Below the pieces are notes generated by a model, which searched no databases, was not told the origin of the DNA, and worked only from the letters and a program-made list of their open reading frames with translations. 64,000 nucleotides of DNA from NCBI GenBank assembly GCA_947303185.1, contig CAMYXF010000007.1, positions 62,001 through 126,000 of the forward strand, given 5' to 3'. Position 1 is the first letter of the stretch, and the number at the start of each line of letters is the position of its first letter. This document shows positions 26,097 through 33,516 of the stretch, one piece after another. A program made the translations under genes and the position numbers. The DNA comes from an uncultured Clostridia bacterium (lineage in GTDB: Bacteria; Bacillota; Clostridia; Saccharofermentanales; Saccharofermentanaceae).

Positions 26097-27157
26097 ACGG
26101 ATAAAAACTTAAGGAACTCCTCTGCTGTCATCTTCTTTATCTCGGCCTGGCCGATCTTATTTACAAGTATAACCGATAAAGTATTGCCACGCTTTTTCTT
26201 GTCGTTCATGGCGCCCTTAACGATGTCTTCGGCTGAGATCTCGTCACTTACCGGAAGCTTATACATCGCAAGAAGATCCTTCATTCGCTTTGCGTCTTCA
26301 GCACTTAAAGTGCCCTCTTTTACGCATGCGTCCATGAAGATTCCCATGCCCTTTGCAACGCAGATTCCGTGAGGCTTGGTAAAGCCGCTGTCACGCTCGA
26401 TTACGTGGCCTGCTGTATGGCCGTAATTTAAGATCTGGCGTCTGCCGTTATCGTTCTCATCTTCGCCTATTACTTCTGCCTTGTCTGCAACGCACATGCC
26501 GATGACGTTTTCAAGGACTTGGGCGTCATCTCTGATGTTGCCGTTCTGTTTTTCGAGCAGATCCATGAGCTTCCCGTCCATGATGAACGCATACTTTGTG
26601 ACCTCACCCATGCCCTCAGTGAACACATCGTCAGGGAGCGTCTTGAGGAAAGAAGTGTCTTCCAAAACGAGGCTCGGCTGCCAGAAAGCGCCTACCTGGT
26701 TCTTGCCCATCGGGATGTCGATTCCGGTCTTGCCTCCGACAGAAGCGTCAACCATCGCAAGGAGCGAAGTCGGCACCTGGATTACATCGATTCCACGAAG
26801 GAACGTTGATGCCGCAAAGCCCGCCATGTCGGTCGTAACGCCTCCGCCAAGACCAACAACGATGTCAGTTCTGGTAAATCCGGCTTCGGCCATCTTGTTC
26901 CACATGCCTGCGATCTCATTTATATTCTTGCTCTTCTCGCCGGCCTCGAAAACATAAGTAGAAACTTCGATTCCCGCGCCTTCGATCTGTGCCTTAACGA
27001 CATCAAGATAGAGTGCTGCGACATTGGTCTCAGATACGATCAGGGCCTTGATTGCCTTGGGGCATACAGCCTTGATCATCTCGCCGAGCTTGGATACGAT
27101 GCCGTCGCCGATCTCAACGTTATATTCTTTGGAAGCGCGGACGTTGACAGTCATCAT
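26093..27157 (-). CDS. aroB: 3-dehydroquinate synthase
   Basis: A 354-residue NAD- and metal-dependent enzyme converting DAHP to 3-dehydroquinate. Landmarks: VGLGGGVTTDMAGFAA (about 104-119), PTSLLAMVDASVGGKTGID (about 130-148) and GHTAGHVIE with metal-binding histidines. Standard length. It overlaps tyrA and aroA by 4 bases each. Confidence 0.97.
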   Translation of the reverse strand: MMTVNVRASKEYNVEIGDGIVSKLGEMIKAVCPKAIKALIVSETNVAALYLDVVKAQIEGAGIEVSTYVFEAGEKSKNINEIAGMWNKMAEAGFTRTDIVVGLGGGVTTDMAGFAASTFLRGIDVIQVPTSLLAMVDASVGGKTGIDIPMGKNQVGAFWQPSLVLEDTSFLKTLPDDVFTEGMGEVTKYAFIMDGKLMDLLEKQNGNIRDDAQVLENVIGMCVADKAEVIGEDENDNGRRQILNYGHTAGHVIERDSGFTKPHGICVAKGMGIFMDACVKEGTLSAEDAKRMKDLLAMYKLPVSDEISAEDIVKGAMNDKKKRGNTLSVILVNKIGQAEIKKMTAEEFLKFLSV

Positions 27158-27999
27158 ATGCCGTCTACCTCCTCCTTGATTTTTCTGCCCTCATCGAGCA
27201 GGTCACGGAGTCCGTCAAAATCTTCATCAACTAATGCCTGTCTGTACTTTGCAAGCTCTTCCTGGAGATGGTCGATCTCGAAAATAAGATTGTCCTTGTT
27301 CTCAAGGAACAGCTGTGTCCACATCGTGGGGTTGAGCCATGCGACTCTTGTCATGTCCTTATATGAACCTGCGGAGAAACCCTTGTGGTTTCTTGCAGAA
27401 GGACTCTTGATGTATGCGTTGGAAACAAGGTGCGCCATCTGTGAAGTGAAGGCGATCATCTTGTCGTGCTCGTCAGCGTGTGAGAGATGGAAGCTTCCGA
27501 ATCCGCAGGGTGCTAGAAGATTCTTAACTCTGTCCAAAAGAAACATGTCATCGAATACCGGAGGTACTACTACCATCGGTGCTCCGAAATACATGTCGCC
27601 TCTTGCGTGGCCCATTCCGGAGAACTTCGTGCCTGCCATCGGGTGGCATCCTACGAAAAGGAATCCGTTCTCTTTTGCGAGTTCAAAACCCTTCTCGCAG
27701 ACAAGTCTCTTTGTACCGCACGCGTCAATAACCATGCCCTTCTTGTTGAAGTGCTCCTTGTGGTTTTCCATCCATTCGATGGTGGCTTCGGGGTAGAGTG
27801 AGAGGATTACGAGATCGCATTCACCGAGATTCTCGTCTGTCAGTTCACCGTCAATGATGTGCTGCATCTTAGCCATCTGGGTAACGCTGTTCGTACGGTT
27901 CCAGCCGTAAACGGTTGCCTCCTCTTCATTTTCCTTGTAAGCCTTTGCGAATGAGGCACCGATAAGACCTAATCCGACTACACCGACTGTTATCTTCAT
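27154..27999 (-). CDS. tyrA: Prephenate dehydrogenase
   Basis: A 281-residue NAD(P)-dependent enzyme turning prephenate into 4-hydroxyphenylpyruvate, the tyrosine precursor. The Rossmann motif VGLGLIGAS is near the start; GCHPMAGTKFSG (about 120-131) carries the catalytic-region histidine, and the helical C-terminal dimer domain follows. The ATG at 27999 is chosen over the GTG at 28011 because AAGGAAG would overlap the GTG. No mutase or ACT domain: the mutase is supplied by the trifunctional protein downstream. Confidence 0.93.
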   Translation of the reverse strand: MKITVGVVGLGLIGASFAKAYKENEEEATVYGWNRTNSVTQMAKMQHIIDGELTDENLGECDLVILSLYPEATIEWMENHKEHFNKKGMVIDACGTKRLVCEKGFELAKENGFLFVGCHPMAGTKFSGMGHARGDMYFGAPMVVVPPVFDDMFLLDRVKNLLAPCGFGSFHLSHADEHDKMIAFTSQMAHLVSNAYIKSPSARNHKGFSAGSYKDMTRVAWLNPTMWTQLFLENKDNLIFEIDHLQEELAKYRQALVDEDFDGLRDLLDEGRKIKEEVDGI

Positions 28000-28074
28000 T
28001 TTATATTGCACTTCCTTTTCGAGCTGTTTTCCAAATTGATAAAAAAGACGCTGACATAAATCAGCGTCAATTAA

Positions 28075-29073
28075 TTACATAATGCTTCTTGCCTTGTTGA
28101 TAGCATCCATAACTTCAGTGAACTGTGAAGGTGTGAGCTGCTGTGCCGCATCAGAGAGGGCCTTCTCGGGATTGCAGTGAACTTCGATCTCGAGAGCGTC
28201 CGCGCCTGAAACAACGGCAGCCATGGACATCGGCTTGATGAGATTTGCCTTACCTGTTGCATGTGAAGGGTCACCTACGACAGGAAGGTGTGTGATCTGC
28301 TTCAATACTGAGATAGCGCTTACGTCGAAAGTATTTCTCGTGTAAGTCTCATATGTTCTGATACCTCTCTCGCAGAGGATAACGTTCGGGTTGCCCTCGC
28401 TCATGATGTACTCAGCGCTCATGAGGAGCTCCTTGATGGTAGCAGAAAGACCTCTCTTCAAAAGGATCGGCTTGCCTGTCTTACCGAGTGCCTTCAAAAG
28501 GTCGAAGTTCTGCATGTTTCTTGCGCCGACCTGAAGGAAATCAACGTCCTCGAAAACCGGAATCTGCTCAGGGCTCATGATCTCGGAGCAGATGGGAAGA
28601 CCTGTCTCCTTCTTAGCTTCGAGGAGAAGCTTGATGCCCTCTTCGTGAAGTCCCTGGAAATCGTAAGGTGATGTTCTGGGCTTGAAAGCGCCGCCTCTTA
28701 AGATCGTTGCGCCGCATGCCTTAACTGCTCTTGCAGCGTTCATGATCTGCTCCTCGCTCTCAACTGAGCAGGGTCCTGCGATGACTGCGAAATTACCGCC
28801 GCCGATCTTTACGCCGCAGACGTCAACGACTGTATCTTCCGGATGGAACTTTCTGTTTGCCTTCTTAAATGTCTCAGATACTCTGGTTACCTTCTCGATG
28901 ATGTCCAGACCCTGGAGCATGTCGATGTCGACTGTTGATGTGTCGCCGATGAGGCCGAGAACCGTGCAATACTCACCCTTGGACTCGTTGACCTTTAGGC
29001 CCTTGTCCTCAAACCATGCGATAAGGCTTGAAATCTGTTCTCTTGTTGCTGTGTTCTTCAGTACTGCAATCAT
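28075..29073 (-). CDS. aroF: DAHP synthase, AroA-beta type with N-terminal ferredoxin-like domain
   Basis: A 332-residue protein, the first enzyme of the pathway (PEP plus erythrose-4-phosphate). Residues 1-70 form the ferredoxin-like regulatory domain found in the Thermotoga/Bacillus class, which often mediates Tyr/Phe inhibition. The barrel carries [30 protein letters not shown] and [10 protein letters not shown]. First structural gene, 175 bases downstream of the leader peptide stop and after the attenuator. Confidence 0.96.
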   Translation of the reverse strand: MIAVLKNTATREQISSLIAWFEDKGLKVNESKGEYCTVLGLIGDTSTVDIDMLQGLDIIEKVTRVSETFKKANRKFHPEDTVVDVCGVKIGGGNFAVIAGPCSVESEEQIMNAARAVKACGATILRGGAFKPRTSPYDFQGLHEEGIKLLLEAKKETGLPICSEIMSPEQIPVFEDVDFLQVGARNMQNFDLLKALGKTGKPILLKRGLSATIKELLMSAEYIMSEGNPNVILCERGIRTYETYTRNTFDVSAISVLKQITHLPVVGDPSHATGKANLIKPMSMAAVVSGADALEIEVHCNPEKALSDAAQQLTPSQFTEVMDAINKARSIM

Positions 29074-29154
29074 GTTCTTTTCTCCTTTGTAAGGTATCCT
29101 TCGTACCTTTTGAATTTTTATGTTTTGTCCTTCCGGCCACCCGGTCTGACTTGA

Positions 29155-29197
29155 ATAAAAAACGCTGCGGGGTTCTTCTTGCGTACCCTGCAGCGTT
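29155..29197 (-). terminator. Attenuator terminator between leader peptide and aroF
   Basis: On the minus strand AACGCTGCAGGGT pairs with ACCCCGCAGCGTT (one mismatch in 13; 29185-29197 with 29161-29173) and is followed by TTTTATT. It lies 50 bases after the leader peptide stop and 82 bases before the aroF start, where an attenuator is expected. Confidence 0.88.
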
Positions 29198-29247
29198 ATT
29201 AACTCAAATCAAATCTTTGGTTTTCTATGCGCTATGCAAAAGCCGCT

Positions 29248-29310
29248 TTAGTTCTTCTCCCTAAAGTAGTAGTAATAGCTATACGCATAAAAGAAAACCG
29301 CAGTCTTCAT
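29248..29310 (-). CDS. Tyr/Phe-rich leader peptide of the aro operon
   Basis: A 20-residue peptide beginning MKTAV. Residues 6-16 read FFYAYSYYYYF, so 9 of 20 residues are Tyr or Phe. AAGGAG lies 8 bases upstream of the ATG. The ribosome binding site sits inside two nested inverted repeats (AAGGA/TCCTT, and ACCGCAGT/ACTGCGGT at about 29297-29336). The coding part around GGTTTTC...ATGCG can pair with TATGCG...GAAAACC at about 29218-29240, just past the stop. This is the design of ribosome-mediated attenuation: stalling at scarce Tyr or Phe codons would free the antiterminator. Inferred, not shown. Confidence 0.85.
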   Translation of the reverse strand: MKTAVFFYAYSYYYYFREKN

Positions 29311-29391
29311 AAGGACACTCCTTAATTTAAACTGCGGTTATTAAATCACACCTTTTTGCATATTGCAATAACTAATACCAAACAAATAGGT

Positions 29392-29913
29392 TTAAGCGAA
29401 ATCTTCCAGTCCGGTCTTCTCGTGGATCAGCTCAATGACACTGTCAGGTTCCATGTTAAGGGCAACGGCGATCTCGTTGTTCATTCTGTTCCTGGCGTCG
29501 ATCAGCGCGCGCTCATCCTGGGCATTAAGATGCTTGCCTTCCTTTGAAAGCTTCTCTGCATGTCTGTTGATCAGATAGATCAGTCCGACGATATCTTCCC
29601 TGCTGCCGTTAACGATGATGTCCGTGAAAGTAGCCTTACGCTCGTTACGGTCTTCGATCCAGCTGCAGTTGTCGATGGGAAGCTTATCGATCAGAGCTAT
29701 TGCTTCCTTCTTTGAAGCGACAGGTCTGATCCTGCTTACCTGTGCCTCGTTATCGTAAGGCACGTATACATACTGGGATCTTGTTACAAAGAGAGGCTTG
29801 AGAACATAGTATTTCTGAGGTTTCTCTTTGAAAAAACTAATGTCTTTTATATCGTCTATCTGGCAAACGCCGCTGCCTGCATAAACTATGTTGTCGCCAA
29901 TCTTAAAGCCCAT
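29392..29913 (-). CDS. CarD-family transcription regulator
   Basis: A 173-residue protein. The N-terminal RNA-polymerase-interacting domain (GFKIGDNIVYAGSGVCQIDD, then YYVLKPLF and YVYVPYD) and the helical C-terminal DNA-contact half match CarD/CdnL proteins, which bind RNA polymerase beta and act at promoters. Typical length. It lies upstream of, and on the same strand as, the aro leader, but its own promoter and the leader leave the relation open. Confidence 0.9.
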   Translation of the reverse strand: MGFKIGDNIVYAGSGVCQIDDIKDISFFKEKPQKYYVLKPLFVTRSQYVYVPYDNEAQVSRIRPVASKKEAIALIDKLPIDNCSWIEDRNERKATFTDIIVNGSREDIVGLIYLINRHAEKLSKEGKHLNAQDERALIDARNRMNNEIAVALNMEPDSVIELIHEKTGLEDFA

Positions 29914-30157
29914 ACGAACCTGCCTTTCTTAGAATTTCTAAAAAATTTTATACAATTTATAAAAAAACTATTTGTAAAAAACGAATTATGGTATATACTA
30001 ACAGATTTATTTTAGCACGGCCCGACAAGCCTGTGGGTAGTCAAATTCTACAAAAAACGCTCTATTTCGGGAGGTTTGTTTGACTTTGCCCCACTTTTGC
30101 TCAAGATTTTTTAGGAACTAAATTGGCTTAATGTCTGATATCGTGTTCCGCCATCCG

Positions 30158-30240
30158 AAAATCACTTCAATTGTCAGGGTGTACTGTGACTTTTAGTGTG
30201 ATTTTTTACCGCTTTCGAAAAAAATCACAGTAAAAATCAC
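30158..30240. repeat. AAAATCAC pair (63-bp period) with an 18-bp imperfect stem
   Basis: GTGACTTTTAGTGTGATT (30186-30203) pairs with AATCACAGTAAAAATCAC (30223-30240), 16 of 18 matched. The 19-base loop contains TTTCGAAAAA. AAAATCAC occurs at 30158 and 30221, 63 bp apart, the earlier copy preceded by CCG. Confidence 0.75.
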
Positions 30241-30285
30241 GCAGCTGCAGACTTTTTGCAGACTTTCTGTCGGCACAACTTATAA

Positions 30286-30313
30286 GGGCCATCTCTTCTG
30301 TTTGAGACAGCCC
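30286..30313 (-). terminator. Weak terminator-like hairpin after ppk2
   Basis: Minus-strand GGGCTGTCTC / GAGATGGCCC, 10 bp with two G-U pairs, but the tail TTATAAG is a poor T-run. Confidence 0.45.
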
Positions 30314-30359
30314 CTATTTATTACATCATTTCAATTCAGCCTCACTGCTTACCGCCGGC

Positions 30360-31838
30360 TTAATTCTTGTCGCACGCTTCCTTGATCCTGTCGATCACGA
30401 TCTCCAGCGCCTTGATGCGCGCATACTTCTTGTCGACAGACTCCAGGATGTACCACGGAGCAAACTCAGTTGAAGTCTTCTTGATCATCTCGTCGATGGC
30501 GGATTCGTACTTATCCCACTTTTCGCGGTTACGCCAGTCCTCATCGGTAATTTTCCACTGCTTCTCCGGATTTGCCTGGCGCTCCTTGAAGCGCTTGAGC
30601 TGTGTCTTCTTGTCGATCTGAACCCAGAACTTGATTACGACTGCGCCCCAGTCGGTAAGCTCTTTCTCGAACTCGTTGATCTCGTTATAAGCGCGCTGCC
30701 AGTCGTTCTCAGAGCAGAAGCCTTCAATACGCTCGACCATTACGCGGCCGTACCATGTGCGGTCGAAGATCGCGACGTGACCTGTTCGAGGGAGCCTTGT
30801 CCAGAATCTCCACAGGAAGTGCCTTGCCTTCTCGTGCGGCTCAGGACTTGCGATCGGAAGCACCTCATATCCTCTCGGATCGAGCGCGCCGGTGATTCGC
30901 TTGATGTTGCCGCCCTTGCCTGCCGCATCCCATCCTTCGTATGCGATGATGACCGGAATCTTCTTCCTGTAAAGCTTGTTATGCAGATCCCTAAGTTCAT
31001 CCTGAAGCTCATCGAGGCGCTTATCGTATTCCTCGTCGGTGAGTTCCTTGCCCTTGAGTTCGACTTCCTTCAAAAGCGGAGTCTTCTTGAGCTTAAACGT
31101 ATTCTGCAGGATCGGCGCAGCGATATTGTGGTTTTTGAGCGCCGTCTCAATTCCCTGGTTCAGGAATTCCAGCACCTGGAGTTCAGCAAACTTCTTATCC
31201 TTACTGTCGATGATGTACCAGGGCGCCGTCGGATTGTTGGTGTCCTTCAGGTACTGGTCGTAAACTTCGATGCAGTCGTCGTAGTGCTTGTTCTCATAAA
31301 GGTCGCCCTTGTCGACGCGCCACTTCGTGTCCTTGTCGTCCAAGAGCTTTTCGAGACGTTCCTTCTGCTCCTTCTTGCCGATCTGGAAGAAGAACTTCAT
31401 GACAAGATAACCATTATCAACGAGCGACCTCTCAGTCCTGTTGATCGAATCGATCCTCTCTTCATACTCGCTGTCGCTTAAAAGCTCTTCCATGCGGAGG
31501 TCCGTGATCTCCTCCATCCAGAAGGTGTCGTAGAACGCGAACTTGCCCTTCTCCGGAATCTCTTTCATGTACCTGTAAAGGAACGGATATCTCAGATCCT
31601 CCTTGGTCGGCTTAGGGAAAGTCTTGACCCTGAAGAATCTCGGGTCGATATTCTTGATGATCTTGCCAAGAACGCTGCCCTTTCCTGCCGCGCCCCATCC
31701 CTCGAAAATAACCATTACGGGAAGGCCCGCTTCCTTTATCTTCATCTGGGATGCGAAAAGCTTCGCCCTCTCTTCTTCAAGTCTTGTAGCGAATTCTTCA
31801 TCTTCAGGCTTTTGAGCCTTAACAAAATCCTTAAGCAT
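30360..31838 (-). CDS. Two-domain PPK2, polyphosphate:AMP phosphotransferase
   Basis: A 492-residue protein made of two PPK2 domains in tandem. The first Walker A is EGWGAAGKGS (near residue 47) and the second EGWDAAGKGG (near 306). The second domain also has the lid and DRTWYGR motifs intact, and GHVAIFDRTWYGRVMVERI is well conserved. Two-domain PPK2 enzymes (class II) phosphorylate AMP to ADP using polyphosphate. The start at 31838 (MLKDF) is set by GGAGG 5 bases upstream; a longer reading to 31862 overlaps that site. Monocistronic. Confidence 0.92.
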   Translation of the reverse strand: MLKDFVKAQKPEDEEFATRLEEERAKLFASQMKIKEAGLPVMVIFEGWGAAGKGSVLGKIIKNIDPRFFRVKTFPKPTKEDLRYPFLYRYMKEIPEKGKFAFYDTFWMEEITDLRMEELLSDSEYEERIDSINRTERSLVDNGYLVMKFFFQIGKKEQKERLEKLLDDKDTKWRVDKGDLYENKHYDDCIEVYDQYLKDTNNPTAPWYIIDSKDKKFAELQVLEFLNQGIETALKNHNIAAPILQNTFKLKKTPLLKEVELKGKELTDEEYDKRLDELQDELRDLHNKLYRKKIPVIIAYEGWDAAGKGGNIKRITGALDPRGYEVLPIASPEPHEKARHFLWRFWTRLPRTGHVAIFDRTWYGRVMVERIEGFCSENDWQRAYNEINEFEKELTDWGAVVIKFWVQIDKKTQLKRFKERQANPEKQWKITDEDWRNREKWDKYESAIDEMIKKTSTEFAPWYILESVDKKYARIKALEIVIDRIKEACDKN

Positions 31839-31957
31839 AAGAGCCTCCGTTTCCGCGGGCATCAGAAGACCGCAAATAACCTTATGCTCTTACTATAAAA
31901 AGATATTTACATATTTTAAAGTCGGGATTTTAACGCTTTTACAGTTAATCGATTGTG

Positions 31958-32009
31958 CATACGGCTCATTGCGGGTGGCGCCCTTAATAGCACAGCCATT
32001 TGCCGTATG
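31958..32009. repeat. CATACGGC / GCCGTATG inverted repeat
   Basis: Perfect 8-bp arms at 31958-31965 and 32002-32009 lie between the divergent ppk2 and acyltransferase genes. The arm resembles ATACGGCA at 17611 and 21710. A second small palindrome GGCATATGCC lies at 32036-32045. Confidence 0.55.
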
Positions 32010-32064
32010 TTAGAATTTAAAAACAATAACCGGACGGCATATGCCGCCATCCGGGAGGGATCAG

Positions 32065-33114
32065 ATGAAAACAGAAAACAGTTCGGCCCCTGCCCTTTCT
32101 CGTCAAAGAGTGGATTATTTGGATGTCGCCAGAGGCATCGCTCTTATCTGCATAATATTGGGGCATTTCCACATCGGAGAGATCGACCGCTTTGTTTATA
32201 CTTTTGACGTCCCTCTTTTCTTTATAATCACAGGTTATTTCATTAATGAGAAAACGCCCTTCAAGGATTTTGTTAAGCGCAAAGTCCAGACCCTGGCGAT
32301 TCCCTACTTCATCACCGGCATAGCGATCCTCATCCTGGGTACCATCACCGGTTTCTTTAATTCCGGAAGCTTAGTCCAGTCAGGCACGTACTGGCTTAAA
32401 GCTGTCTTATACGGTTCCGGCTCTTTTTATTTATCGCCTTTTGCGATCAATGAGATCGGCCCCATCTGGTTCCTCTGGGCGACTTTCTTCGCAAGCATCC
32501 TGGTAAAGCTCATTCTCAAAGCTGATTACAGGATCCGTCCTTTCATCGTGGCTGCCGCTTTTGCAGCAGGATATTTCTCAAGCAAGTATCTGTTCTGGTT
32601 TCCTCTTAGCATCCAGAGCGGACTCTGTGCTTCGCTTTTCGTTTACATCGGATATCTTTTTAAGAAATATAACGAGCGCATCAAGAGCTTAAACATAGCA
32701 GTAAAGATAGTAGGCTTCATCGCAGCCGCAGCCGTCTGGGTCTGGTTCATAATCGACTTCCGTTCATTCTGGCTTGTAAGGTGCGATTTCGGCAGAGGAA
32801 TTCCGGATATCTTAAGAAGCCTTTGCGCATGCATTGCAGTTTTCGCGATCTCGTTCTTTATCGACAAATTCGTAAAACCCGTATCAAAGGTCCTGTCCGT
32901 CGTCGGCAAGAACAGCATCTTCATACTCTGCGTTCACGCGATCGAGATCAACCTGTTCCCCATCCAGGACATACTGGGCATCTATATACCGGAATTTAAT
33001 GTCCTTCTGCGCCAGACGGTGATCATCATTTTGGACGTGGCGATCGTCTGCGGCATCGGCTTCATGCTCTCGAAGATCTCATCCGTAAGAAGAGCGTTCG
33101 GAATGAAGGCATAA
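32065..33114 (+). CDS. Acyltransferase family 3 membrane protein
   Basis: A 349-residue protein with about ten membrane segments. The family signature is near the N terminus: DYLDVARGIALICIILGH with the catalytic-region histidine, then VYTFDVPLFFIITGYF. It would O-acetylate (or otherwise acylate) a surface sugar or lipid, using acyl-CoA from the cytoplasm. GGGAGGGA at 32053-32060 fixes the start at 32065 rather than 32041. Monocistronic with its own terminator. Confidence 0.9.
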   Translation: MKTENSSAPALSRQRVDYLDVARGIALICIILGHFHIGEIDRFVYTFDVPLFFIITGYFINEKTPFKDFVKRKVQTLAIPYFITGIAILILGTITGFFNSGSLVQSGTYWLKAVLYGSGSFYLSPFAINEIGPIWFLWATFFASILVKLILKADYRIRPFIVAAAFAAGYFSSKYLFWFPLSIQSGLCASLFVYIGYLFKKYNERIKSLNIAVKIVGFIAAAAVWVWFIIDFRSFWLVRCDFGRGIPDILRSLCACIAVFAISFFIDKFVKPVSKVLSVVGKNSIFILCVHAIEINLFPIQDILGIYIPEFNVLLRQTVIIILDVAIVCGIGFMLSKISSVRRAFGMKA

Positions 33115-33118
33115 AAAT

Positions 33119-33143
33119 AGGGGCAATAGCCCCTTAATATTTT
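33119..33143 (+). terminator. Terminator of the acyltransferase gene
   Basis: AGGGGC-AATA-GCCCCT (33119-33134) followed by TAATATTTT. Confidence 0.85.
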
Positions 33144-33175
33144 CGAATCAACTATGGTGCCGCAATTAAGCCTTA

Positions 33176-33322
33176 TCAGCTAACTCTAATCTCTTCCATC
33201 AAGGTCTCGAAATCGACCTTGTCGAGCTCTGCTTCTTCATTAAGATCAGCGAAGCTCATTGCTGATAATGCGGTGATGTTCTGCTCTCTTTCAGCTTTTT
33301 GTTCAAATGAAAAATCTTCCAT
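33176..33322 (-). CDS. Small acidic protein, unknown
   Basis: A 48-residue frame starting MEDFSFEQKAEREQN and ending LMEEIRVS before TGA. AGGGGTG lies about 9 bases upstream of the ATG. It is rich in Glu, with a likely helix, no cysteine and no membrane segment. Its size and acidic, leader-like character recall peptide precursors, but no modifying enzyme is nearby. Not recognised. Confidence 0.45.
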   Translation of the reverse strand: MEDFSFEQKAEREQNITALSAMSFADLNEEAELDKVDFETLMEEIRVS

Positions 33323-33466
33323 AACAGACACACCCCTATCAAGTTATATTTCGTATTGTACTACTACTTTTCAAATTTCCATGAGGAATTTTTCAAATGT
33401 AACCGAAAAATAATTTGCCGCCCGGAAAGCCTCCTGCCGGAGCCTTAATCCCACCCCGGAAATAAT

Positions 33467-33494
33467 AAGGGCTGCCTCACATGAGACAGCCCCT
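33467..33494 (-). terminator. Terminator of the nrdGD operon
   Basis: AAGGGCTGCCTC / GAGACAGCCCCT stem; the minus-strand tail is TTATTATTT. Confidence 0.85.
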
Positions 33495-33516
33495 AATCAC
33501 TTCAAACACCTAATCC

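Larger units (their letters stand above)
29914..30359. other. Gene-free 446-bp region upstream of carD
   Basis: No gene seen. Bases 29935-30005 are AT-rich and include several -10-like sequences for carD. A phased repeat pair with a long imperfect stem lies at 30158-30240 (listed separately), then tandem GCAGACTTT copies at 30247 and 30258. The ppk2 terminator-like hairpin is at 30286-30313. Confidence 0.6.

Noticed and set aside
29100..29310. A T-box in front of the aro operon
   Set aside because: No TGGTACCGCG-type sequence is present; the leader peptide explains the terminator better.
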